Shown here: piece by piece, positions 1-6,021 of the stretch
Position numbering within the stretch: the first letter of the stretch is position 1
How the letters are laid out: every line of letters starts with the position of its first letter
Source: Methylococcaceae bacterium
Lineage (GTDB): Bacteria > Pseudomonadota > Gammaproteobacteria > Methylococcales > Methylomonadaceae
Length of the DNA: 10,055 nt
Direction: 5' to 3'
Assembly: GCA_005779525.1 (NCBI GenBank)
Contig: SXIZ01000098.1
Coordinates: forward strand, 1-10,055
Position numbers and translations under genes: made by a program
Notes under the pieces: model-generated
The model's database searches: none
What the model was told of the DNA's origin: nothing
What the model saw: only the letters and a program-made list of their open reading frames with translations

Positions 1-340
1 GAATGTTGTATAACAGGGAACATACAGGACGACTGAAACTTTCCACAAACATGTGAGACAGAAAAAATAGGCTGAACTCATTCACCTTGAAGAAAGCTTT
101 CTCTCCCAGTGTTAATATCTCTCCAAAACATTCATAGTTTTCAGAAGAAAAGACAAAATGAAACGATTCACTGACAGATTATCTTGATTGAATTAGTCTA
201 AAATTTCCAACTGTTTTTCAAGACCCACAAAAACATTTTTTAAGCTTTCAATTCTCAAATTTTGACTAGTTTAAATTGAAAATAATCTTTATTTGCTTGA
301 TTTCAACTTTATTTTTCATATTATTTCTCATTGTAAAATC
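1..340. other. AT-rich non-coding stretch
   Basis: No gene can be supported here on either strand. The sequence is very AT-rich with many stops. The one structure I see is an 8-base perfect inverted repeat (TTTCAATT at 246-253 and AATTGAAA at 274-281, 20-base loop). It lies downstream of the secreted-protein gene, which ends at 341. No T-tract follows it on the minus strand, so I do not call it a terminator. Confidence 0.6.
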
Positions 341-2428
341 CTATGGAAAAACCAAAATGCCAGTATGGTTGTAACGCATACCGTTTTTAGTAAAATATAA
401 AACAGAAATATAAATGCCTTGGTTGCTGGTATTCAGTTTCAAAATATCCTGCATTGCGTAGGTGATGACTAAATCTGTTTTACCATCCGATTGCTGTTGG
501 CTACAGGCTTTATTCGGCGTAGTTCCAGCATCAATCAGCTCAATTTGCATTGGTTGTATTTGGCTACCAATAATTTTGACGCTATCTAAATTAATATCAT
601 TGACATCAAGGTGACTGGTTCCGGCAAGCATAATAGTTAGTTGCGATTGACTGCGGTCTAAAGGCTTGCAATTTCCTGGATTAAAAATCAATTGCGATTC
701 TGCATCATTCAACGTCAAGGGCGCACCCACGACCAGCACATCTAATTTAGCGGTTTCCGTGCTATTGGAGCTTAGCTCTTTCACATTAGCCGTCAGGGTT
801 AAGGTATGGCTGCTAATTGCTTTCGGTATGCGTATCGGTATATCCAAACTTTGAGCGGTATTGGCAGGTATGGTGCTAGTTTTGCTGAAGACTTGATTCA
901 ACATATAAATTTCGCTGCCATTTAGCGAAATTTCGAATGGCGCTTCTTTTATACTATGATTAGTGATTGTTAAATTAGCTTTATTGTCGCCCGGTGAAAA
1001 CGAATGGTCATCGACTAAGGACAGCGTCAAACTGTAAGTGCGCGGCGTGATGGTATCCGAATCGAAGGTTGTAACCCCTCCTTCAGCATTGCTTAGGGTA
1101 TAACGTAACTTAAAGGCACTGGACGGCAAGTTCGGATCAGCTTCCCATAGAATATTACTGTCTGTAACAGAAGACTTAGTCGGCGTGACGTTGGTGTTCC
1201 CAGACGACGTCAATATATTGAGGCTTAAGTTTTGGGTATTCAGACTGGTTTCAATCTGCAATTTCGCAGGACCTGCATTAGGGCTGCTGAACAATGGGAA
1301 GTAGCCTTGGTGTCCCGAACGTCCTCTTAATTCTACAAATTGCTGTGATAGTAATTTTGCTAATGGTGTAGTAACACTAACGCACACACCATTTTGTAAA
1401 ACCTGCGGCGCAATACACACAGGTGCCGGATTAACACACACCCCACCCTGTAAAACCTGCGAACCCACGCACACGGGAATAGACGTCTCACATACCCCAT
1501 TGGTCAATACCTGATTGGCATTACAGGTCGGCACGGGATTAGGCACAAAATCAGTAATCACCTGAGGATCGACCACCGGAACATCCCTGACGGTGACATC
1601 TACGGTGCTAGTGGCGATAGCGCCCTGATTATCGGTCACGGTAAGTTTAAATTGCAGATCGATAGCGCGATTGACTTCGGGGGCGACAAAGCTGGGTTTA
1701 GCGCTATTGGCATTGTTTAAGTTGACAGGGGTGCCTTTGATTTGCTCCCAGTGATAACTTACGATGCTACCGTCTGGATCACGGCTGTTGCTGGCGTCTA
1801 AAGTTACTGGTGTGCCTTCGTTGACATCTTTATAGTTACCGGCATCGGCAAGCGGCGCAGTATTTTTAGGAGTAGCGACCACAGGTCCATTGGCTGCAGG
1901 CTTGTCATTACGGATAACGCTGAATTTTATCGGCAGCAGATTGTAATAAATCTCTTGATCCACCTGATAACCCACGAAAATCTGAAACTCACCTGTCAAG
2001 TTGCTGAGTTGCTTTTGCACAATAATACTCTCTAAACTCTGTAAGACTTTGCGCTCGGAAGTATGAGGTACCAACGTTTTAAGTTGGTAGTCCCAGGGTC
2101 GCCATTCGCCCTGGCTGTTTTTCATATACCAGTCGTTATTGTGTTTAGCGACCAGATACAGGTGGGCAAGTTTGCCCTGATGTTCGGGGGCGGGTTGCAA
2201 ATCAGCGAGTACATCCAGTTTTTGCTGGGAATCAAAACTGCTGGCAAACGTCTTGCCGTTATCCGCCGTCACGCCGCCACGAAAAGTGGCGGAGGCGGGT
2301 TGGTTTAGCGTGCTGGTGCCATTCCCCCATTGGGTAATACGCTCAAGTAAACTGGCGGCATAAGCCGGACTGTGCAGTAACCACAAAAATAGGGGCAGTA
2401 TTTTCAGTAGATTGTTAATTTTTAGCAT
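341..2428 (-). CDS. Secreted PKD-domain protein with three cysteine repeats
   Basis: A large exported protein of unknown specific function, 695 aa from this start. Residues 1-24 form a classical signal peptide: basic N-region (MLKINN), hydrophobic core (LLKILPLFLWLL) and an AYA cleavage site before ASLL. Residues about 192-281 are a PKD-type beta-sandwich (ADAG, VTLDAS, DPDGSI, FKLTVTDN motifs), a fold common in surface and secreted proteins. Residues about 299-352 are three 18-residue units of the form CxxxQVLxxGVC. The remaining C-terminal part looks beta-rich and I do not recognise it. The frame is open to an upstream ATG at 2521, which would add 31 hydrophilic residues before the signal peptide. 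I prefer 2428 because it puts the signal peptide at the N-terminus, but neither start has a good ribosome site. The gene stands alone between two repeat-rich or AT-rich gaps. Role in adhesion or surface structure is inference. Confidence 0.85.
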   Translation of the reverse strand: MLKINNLLKILPLFLWLLHSPAYAASLLERITQWGNGTSTLNQPASATFRGGVTADNGKTFASSFDSQQKLDVLADLQPAPEHQGKLAHLYLVAKHNNDWYMKNSQGEWRPWDYQLKTLVPHTSERKVLQSLESIIVQKQLSNLTGEFQIFVGYQVDQEIYYNLLPIKFSVIRNDKPAANGPVVATPKNTAPLADAGNYKDVNEGTPVTLDASNSRDPDGSIVSYHWEQIKGTPVNLNNANSAKPSFVAPEVNRAIDLQFKLTVTDNQGAIATSTVDVTVRDVPVVDPQVITDFVPNPVPTCNANQVLTNGVCETSIPVCVGSQVLQGGVCVNPAPVCIAPQVLQNGVCVSVTTPLAKLLSQQFVELRGRSGHQGYFPLFSSPNAGPAKLQIETSLNTQNLSLNILTSSGNTNVTPTKSSVTDSNILWEADPNLPSSAFKLRYTLSNAEGGVTTFDSDTITPRTYSLTLSLVDDHSFSPGDNKANLTITNHSIKEAPFEISLNGSEIYMLNQVFSKTSTIPANTAQSLDIPIRIPKAISSHTLTLTANVKELSSNSTETAKLDVLVVGAPLTLNDAESQLIFNPGNCKPLDRSQSQLTIMLAGTSHLDVNDINLDSVKIIGSQIQPMQIELIDAGTTPNKACSQQQSDGKTDLVITYAMQDILKLNTSNQGIYISVLYFTKNGMRYNHTGILVFP
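1373..1534 (-). repeat. Three in-frame 54-base tandem units coding cysteine repeats
   Basis: Inside the secreted PKD gene, three consecutive 18-codon units encode CNANQVLTNGVC, CVGSQVLQGGVC and CIAPQVLQNGVC. The two cysteines are always 11 residues apart and the unit period is exactly 18 residues. The DNA copies have diverged while the protein motif is kept, which suggests selection on the motif. Each cysteine pair could form a small disulfide loop in the exported protein. That is inference. Confidence 0.85.
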
Positions 2429-2651
2429 ACGTTTACTCAAGGTGGTGATGGCTTTAGCGTGGTGTTGGTTGTTATTGCGGGCCGATGCGGGCAGCAGGGG
2501 CCTAGGTTTTTTAGTTTCCATTAGTGTTTAGTTTAATGTGCTGCAATCCGCCTCTGTTTAGCAAGGGTAGAAGACTTAACCTTACCTCAGAGTGCGTAGT
2601 CTATTCCGGCTTAGCTGCAATGTTTTGCAAGACTAACAACAACTTTAATGG

Positions 2652-2797
2652 TTTACATTAAGCAAGCAGTCTTGGCGTTAGCGGCATTCTACGGACTAGA
2701 TTTTTTCTCTGCAACCCTACAGATGTCATATAGCCGATAGTACAAAAGTACTGTTTGGGGCTGCGGGTGCGAAAATTGTCTAACGCCGCTTGTAAAT
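2652..2797. repeat. Imperfect inverted repeat, possible small mobile element
   Basis: The left end has TTTACA followed by GGCGTTAG (2674-2681). The right end has CTAACGCC (2780-2787) followed by TGTAAA (2791-2796). The two ends are therefore inverted copies with an extra insertion of roughly a dozen bases in the left arm. The short matches and the gap make this a weak call. Confidence 0.3.
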
Positions 2798-2999
2798 TAA
2801 AAAATTTATATATTATTGATTTACATATAGTTATTTTGGATTTGTTAGATATTCTCCATATCATAACATTGAGGTTGTACAGTTCTGTGTACAATTTTTA
2901 GGGTTTGGAGGATTTTTTTAAAATTTTTTTTGAGCGGGGTTAAACGTGGTGCGATGAAAAGCAAAATTCAGTCGTGTGTGATACGCTGCAGAATACTAT

Positions 3000-3047
3000 A
3001 GCAATTCTCATTATTGATTTTATTGCATTCGCATAATGAGAATTGCT
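3000..3047. repeat. Perfect 15-base inverted repeat with 18-base loop
   Basis: AGCAATTCTCATTAT at 3000-3014 is the exact reverse complement of ATAATGAGAATTGCT at 3033-3047. Each arm contains AATGAGAAT, which resembles half of a ferric uptake regulator (Fur) box. Hand alignment of each arm with its flanks to the 19-base Fur consensus gives about 12-13 matches. It is far from any gene start (about 570 bases upstream of the PKD gene start), so a repeat element is at least as likely as an operator. No T-tract follows on either strand. Confidence 0.7.
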
Positions 3048-3068
3048 GACAATGGAGTCGTTTATGCT

Positions 3069-3203
3069 GTCGGGTTACGCGGTGCTAACCCGACCTACTG
3101 TTTTTTATGCGCAATGAAATTTGTCAGGATTCCGTAGGTCGGGTTGGGTGCGCTCACACCCATTTTACATACGCATTGAATTTACCCGCGCACCTAACCC
3201 GAC
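3069..3203. repeat. GTCGGGTTA-type palindromic repeat cluster
   Basis: The first hairpin has arms GTCGGGTTA (3069-3077) and TAACCCGAC (3086-3094). The second has 16-base arms at 3139-3154 and 3188-3203 that differ by one base. The inner arms also pair: AACCCGACCTAC (3087-3098) is the exact complement of GTAGGTCGGGTT (3134-3145). The sequence matches the widespread family of GTAGGTCGGGTTA-type intergenic palindromes that I know from many proteobacteria. It could act as a transcription end or RNA stability element for the esterase operon on its right, which is inference. Confidence 0.75.
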
Positions 3204-3290
3204 AACCTAGCTAAATAAATACAGCAGTAAATCAACTGCATAATATTCTTTGTTGTCAGGCTCTGCTTGATGGCTATTAACCTAGTACTC

Positions 3291-3397
3291 AGTCAAACTT
3301 CATTTGTAGGGTAATAAAATATTACGTTCGCCATGAGCCTGTCGAATGGCTTAGGCTTCGAATGTTGGGTTTCACGCTGTTCAACCCAACTTTGACT
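3291..3397. repeat. Composite palindromic element bounded by AGTCAAA/TTTGACT
   Basis: The ends AGTCAAACTT (3291-3300) and AACTTTGACT (3388-3397) are inverted copies with one mismatch. Inside are three hairpins: GTAATA/TATTAC (3311-3325), GCCAT/ATGGC (3330-3350) and GTTGGGTT/AACCCAAC (3364-3390). The middle one resembles the common bacterial repeat GTTCGCCCTGAGCCTGTCGA, and the last resembles the common GTTGGGTT palindrome. The last hairpin lies 14 bases past the esterase stop codon and has no T-tract on the minus strand, so any role as a terminator would be non-classical. Confidence 0.55.
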
Positions 3398-3404
3398 AGA
3401 ACAC

Positions 3405-4022
3405 TTACCTCAGAATCACTGGCGCAATATGCGCCAGCGCTTCTTGCATGTGTTCAAAACTATGTGAGCCGCCATCAAATGCGACTATTTCACTGCTTGC
3501 TTGGTATTTGGCAATGGTGTTAGCGGTATCGAGTAACTCGTCGGCACGATCTAGCAAAAGCGTGCGTTTGATGTTTAAAAAATTGTCGCTGATTTCTTGC
3601 TCAAACGGAACATACTGTTGGCAGTGCTGCGGCTCCCAAGCATACACCAGTCCGGTATCTGGGTTGCTATTCGTTCCCAAAAAATACGGCAATAGGCTGC
3701 TTGGGCTGATCGCAGGGTTAATCATAATTGCAGGACAGCCAGTTTTGAGCGCCAGATATTCACTACTAAAGCCGCCCATGGACGAGCCCATCAAGGTGAC
3801 TTGATAGCCTAATTCCACAAATTGCTTCCAGGCCAATAAGCTATCTGCGATGAGTTTTTCAAAGTCACGATAATCCACATTGGGGGTGTGTAAGACTACA
3901 GCATTTTGCGTACAAAATTCTTGCAAGACCAATAGCTTAGATTTCCTGGTCAATAACTTGCCTTCTCGATCGAGAGAAGCAGAATTAAAGCCGTGTAGAT
4001 AAATAATCGCGTGCTGAGTCAT
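3405..4022 (-). CDS. yqiA: YqiA-type alpha/beta hydrolase (esterase)
   Basis: A single-domain alpha/beta hydrolase of the YqiA/UPF0227 family, 205 aa, close to the family length. E. coli YqiA hydrolyses short acyl esters; the natural substrate is not known. Visible features, numbered from the ATG start: oxyanion-region YLHGF at 8-12, nucleophile elbow GSSMGG at 79-84 with Ser81, the NPA motif at 102-104, the family signature LGTNSNPDTG at about 115-124, DELLD with probable catalytic Asp161, and GGSHSF with His187. No signal peptide is present, so the protein is likely cytoplasmic. The ATG at 4022 is preceded by an in-frame GTG at 4025, which directly follows the TAA of the epimerase gene, so either start is possible. 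The direct abutment implies translational coupling and one operon. Confidence 0.88.
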   Translation of the reverse strand: MTQHAIIYLHGFNSASLDREGKLLTRKSKLLVLQEFCTQNAVVLHTPNVDYRDFEKLIADSLLAWKQFVELGYQVTLMGSSMGGFSSEYLALKTGCPAIMINPAISPSSLLPYFLGTNSNPDTGLVYAWEPQHCQQYVPFEQEISDNFLNIKRTLLLDRADELLDTANTIAKYQASSEIVAFDGGSHSFEHMQEALAHIAPVILR

Positions 4023-4025
4023 CAC

Positions 4026-4886
4026 TTAGTACCGGGCCTTGATAAATTGCAGCGCCGTCGTGGCCAAGTCATCCGAGTCTTCCCACAGATTGCGCCACAC
4101 GCACAAAGTATTAGAAAGCTTGGGATCGACCACGCGGGAAGAAAAGGATTCAAAGGTCATGGGCCCTTGATAATTAATTTGTTTGAGCGCCGCGAAAAAC
4201 GCCTCGAAATTGACATTCCCCGTACCCAGATAGCCGCGGTGGCTTTCACCGATGTGCACGTAGCCTAGCCGATCTTTCGCGGCCAAAACCGATTTCGCCA
4301 TGCCATCTTCTTCAATATGCATATGATAAGTATCCAGATGCAAATAGGCATTGGGGCGATTCACTGCATCCAAAAACGCCAGACCTTCGAGACCCGTATT
4401 CATAATATTGGTTTCATAACGATTCACCACTTCCAGATCGATATTAATGCCTTTATCGGCCGCGTAATCCGCTAAGCGTTGCATCGCCGCGACTGAATTG
4501 GCACGATTTTCTTGAGAAGCAGGTCCTGGATATTTACCTAAGGCACAATAAATAACACCACATAATTCGGTACCACCGAGAGCATAAAGCACATCCGTGG
4601 CTTTACGCAGCAGTTCATCCCCTTTGGCGATAATCGATGGATTAGTGCTGGTAACATCGGTGCTGGCAGACAATCCCAGGGACGCATGCGCACGCAGATT
4701 AAATTCTTGTAGTAAATCTTTAGTTAAGGCCACATCCACTTGCCACGGGTCGAGTAAGGCAATTTCGATATAGTCATACCCCGCGCGTGCAGCGCCGCTA
4801 ATGGCTTTGCGTGCGCCCTCGGGCGACCAGTCTCCAGACCACACCAGCGCGTGACCACCAAATTCTAAAGATTTTTTAAACGACAT
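4026..4886 (-). CDS. D-tagatose/D-psicose 3-epimerase-family TIM-barrel isomerase
   Basis: A sugar (phosphate) isomerase/epimerase of the xylose-isomerase-like TIM-barrel family, 286 aa. The metal-binding set of the ketose 3-epimerases is present: Glu152 (LEVVNRYET), Asp185 (HLDTYHMH), His211 (HIGESHRG) and Glu246 (FESFSS), plus His188 and Arg217. These positions are the same as those I recall for the Pseudomonas cichorii D-tagatose 3-epimerase, which supports a Mn-dependent C3 epimerisation of a ketose. The actual substrate cannot be read from sequence, and related families (hydroxypyruvate isomerase, inosose enzymes) remain possible. The start is the ATG at 4886, because GAGG sits 6 bases upstream; the in-frame TTG at 4898 is not supported. 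The next gene starts directly after its stop, and the HepT-like gene ends 42 bases upstream. Confidence 0.85.
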   Translation of the reverse strand: MSFKKSLEFGGHALVWSGDWSPEGARKAISGAARAGYDYIEIALLDPWQVDVALTKDLLQEFNLRAHASLGLSASTDVTSTNPSIIAKGDELLRKATDVLYALGGTELCGVIYCALGKYPGPASQENRANSVAAMQRLADYAADKGINIDLEVVNRYETNIMNTGLEGLAFLDAVNRPNAYLHLDTYHMHIEEDGMAKSVLAAKDRLGYVHIGESHRGYLGTGNVNFEAFFAALKQINYQGPMTFESFSSRVVDPKLSNTLCVWRNLWEDSDDLATTALQFIKARY

Positions 4887-4892
4887 ACTGTG

Positions 4893-4896
4893 CCTC
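4893..4896 (-). promoter_or_regulatory. Ribosome binding site deciding the epimerase start
   Basis: Minus-strand GAGG lies 6 bases before the ATG at 4886. It is the clearest Shine-Dalgarno match in the window and rules against the upstream TTG at 4898. Confidence 0.7.
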
Positions 4897-4928
4897 AAGA
4901 AGTATAACTGTTGGAATTCAATTTCAAG

Positions 4929-5354
4929 TTAAAGCAATTTTTCAAGACTTTCACGCAATTGCGGCAAACGATTTGCAATAACAACCCAAATCTGAGCTAA
5001 GTCTAAACCTAAATAATTATGCACCAGAATATTTCTAAATCCTGCAATAGCTTTCCAAGGGATTTCAGGATGTTCAGCCTTTAACGACTCAGATAATTTT
5101 TGCGTTGATTCAGACAAAATCTGTAAATTACGTATCACCGCATCTTGCACCATGGGTGAATTCATAAACACAAATTGATCAAATTCCGTGTAATCGTTAA
5201 TACGATCAATGCAATCAATAACTGACGTTACGCAGTAACGTGTTTTAATCCCGTTTACCGCGTCGAGCACCGCAGTATTTATCGGGAATAGCCCAACGGG
5301 GTGCGGCATGGATGCCGCACGATGGCAAAGGGGCAGGACGCCCCTTTTTGCCAT
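4929..5354 (-). CDS. HepT-like (DUF86) toxin-family protein with displaced N-terminus
   Basis: From residue 46 (IDCIDRIND) to the end, the 141-aa frame is a HepT/DUF86 domain, the toxin half of MntA-HepT toxin-antitoxin pairs. The family motif RX4HXY is intact (Arg107, His112, Tyr114 in RNILVHNY), as are QDAVIRNL and HPEIPW. Normal HepT proteins have about 15 residues before this point. Here the first 45 codons come from the inserted repeat element at 5220-5545, and the junction falls exactly at the element end. The ATG at 5354 sits in the stem of a repeat hairpin behind a run of G, and may not be a real start; GTG inside the element (about 5268) is another option. The usual upstream MntA nucleotidyltransferase is absent. 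Most likely this is a 5'-truncated orphan remnant with an intact catalytic part. Whether it is expressed cannot be judged. Confidence 0.72.
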   Translation of the reverse strand: MAKRGVLPLCHRAASMPHPVGLFPINTAVLDAVNGIKTRYCVTSVIDCIDRINDYTEFDQFVFMNSPMVQDAVIRNLQILSESTQKLSESLKAEHPEIPWKAIAGFRNILVHNYLGLDLAQIWVVIANRLPQLRESLEKLL

Positions 5355-5369
5355 CCCCCCGATAAATAC
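5275..5369. repeat. Nested hairpins forming a cruciform-like structure
   Basis: An outer 12-base perfect stem, GTATTTATCGGG (5275-5286) with CCCGATAAATAC (5358-5369), encloses two further hairpins. One is GTGCGGCAT/ATGCCGCAC (5301-5320) with a 2-base loop. The other has 14- and 16-base arms, GATGGCAAAGGGGC (5321-5334) and its complement (5340-5355) with a 2-base bulge. The outer stem and two inner stems form a three-way junction. Confidence 0.85.
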
Positions 5370-5413
5370 GAGGAGCGCACGACATCAGCGGTAACCGGGC
5401 CGCCTTTTCTTTG

Positions 5414-5495
5414 AGTACTTTCTTTTGGCGGAGCAAAAGAAAGTGCTTCGCCGTCGGGTGCGAGAACCCGATTAGAAAAACGTCGCGATAGCGAC
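5414..5495. repeat. Run of three hairpins in the MITE-like element
   Basis: The first is ACTTTCTTTTG (5417-5427) with CAAAAGAAAGT (5434-5444) around a 6-base loop, extendable to 5414-5447 with one mismatch. It is followed by TCGGGT/ACCCGA (5454-5471) and GTCGC/GCGAC (5482-5495). The first hairpin matches a motif I know as widely repeated between genes in many gammaproteobacteria. Confidence 0.8.
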
Positions 5496-5542
5496 TCAGC
5501 ATGATTTTTCTATGCTATAAAAAAACGATCTGCGTAACATCA

Positions 5543-5566
5543 GTTAATACCAAAGTTAATACCAAA
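5543..5566. repeat. 12-base tandem duplication
   Basis: GTTAATACCAAA occurs twice head to tail (5543-5554 and 5555-5566), starting inside the right end of the MITE-like element and continuing into the flank. Confidence 0.8.
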
Positions 5567-5594
5567 AAAACAAGATTGACTGAATATTTGACAC

Positions 5595-5614
5595 CTACAC
5601 AGCTACACAGCTAC
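5595..5614. repeat. 8-base tandem repeat across the GGCT stop codon
   Basis: CTACACAG is repeated at 5595-5602 and 5603-5610 and followed by CTAC. On the minus strand the TAG stop of the GGCT-like gene lies inside the repeat (5603-5605). It looks like a recent slippage product. Confidence 0.75.
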
Positions 5615-6019
5615 CCGACTACGAATAAACTGCAGATAATTCCCCGAAGGAATGCGTTGATTTTCTTGGATGGGATATTGATAGACATATACCCACGCCA
5701 GGGTATTTATAGTTCCAGCAAGCATAACTGTTAACGGCAGACGTTGATATTCATGCGGTGTAGGAAAATCCGCGGAGCATTCTTCATAAGCATCTAACGC
5801 AGCCAAAACACCTTGCACATCTAGCAGGCGATAGACTTCGCCATAGACTGTATCTGCGACATCCTGGGAAAGCACGAGTCCTGGATACTCATTAATTGCA
5901 TACAATCGTCCCACAATTAAAGCTTCTGCGACAAATTCGCTGGCTTGCTGCAAAACCTCATGCATCGGATGGGCAATGTCACGGCGTAAACTGCCATACA
6001 CAAAGAGTAAGTCTAACAA
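5603..6019 (-). CDS. Gamma-glutamylcyclotransferase-like (GGCT/AIG2) protein
   Basis: A small protein (138 aa) of the gamma-glutamylcyclotransferase/AIG2-like fold, normal family length. The family hallmark YGSLR is at residues 8-12, YPGLV at 45-49, and LDAYEE at 75-80 contains the expected catalytic Glu79. IPSGNY near the end matches the usual I-x-SG-D/N-W/Y tail. Family members release 5-oxoproline from gamma-glutamyl peptides, but many bacterial members have no tested substrate. The start is TTG at 6019; no ATG or GTG lies in frame before YGSLR except a GTG inside the motif. It begins 2 bases after the stop of the FchA-like gene, with no clear ribosome site, so translation probably depends on coupling to fchA. 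Confidence 0.82.
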   Translation of the reverse strand: MLDLLFVYGSLRRDIAHPMHEVLQQASEFVAEALIVGRLYAINEYPGLVLSQDVADTVYGEVYRLLDVQGVLAALDAYEECSADFPTPHEYQRLPLTVMLAGTINTLAWVYVYQYPIQENQRIPSGNYLQFIRSRVAV

Positions 6020-6021
6020 CG

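Larger units (their letters stand above)
2522..3404. other. 882-base intergenic region rich in palindromic repeats
   Basis: This gap separates the esterase gene from the secreted PKD gene. It contains an imperfect inverted repeat (2652-2797), a perfect 15-base inverted repeat (3000-3047), a GTCGGGTTA-type palindromic cluster (3069-3203) and a composite element bounded by AGTCAAA/TTTGACT (3291-3397). A 78-codon open frame on the minus strand (2658-2894) has no recognisable domain and overlaps the first repeat, so I do not call it a gene. I could not assign a promoter for the PKD gene with confidence. Confidence 0.7.
5220..5545. mobile_element. MITE-like element with 16-base terminal inverted repeats
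   Basis: The left end AACTGACGTTACGCAG (5220-5235) and the right end CTGCGTAACATCAGTT (5530-5545) are inverted copies with one mismatch. Both are flanked by AAT (5217-5219 and 5546-5548), a candidate 3-base target duplication. The 326-base interior has no transposase and consists mainly of hairpins. An open frame across it (5245-5502, minus strand) is a by-product of the repeat. The element would need a transposase supplied elsewhere. The 3-base duplication could be chance. The element ends exactly at the start of the conserved HepT sequence, which supports its boundary independently. Confidence 0.62.

Noticed and set aside
2658..2894. 78-codon minus-strand open frame
   Set aside because: No domain, no ribosome site seen, and its C-terminal half overlaps an imperfect inverted repeat in a repeat-rich gap.
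3364..3390. Classical terminator after the esterase gene
   Set aside because: The hairpin is real but no T-tract follows it on the minus strand.
3291..3397. CRISPR-like repeats in the 2522-3404 gap
   Set aside because: The palindromes differ from one another and are not spaced regularly, so there is no repeat-spacer pattern.
5245..5502. 85-codon minus-strand open frame across the MITE-like element
   Set aside because: It translates hairpin-rich repeat sequence, overlaps the HepT frame and has no recognisable domain.
5501..5734. Plus-strand open frame
   Set aside because: It runs over tandem repeats and then antisense to the well-supported GGCT-like gene.
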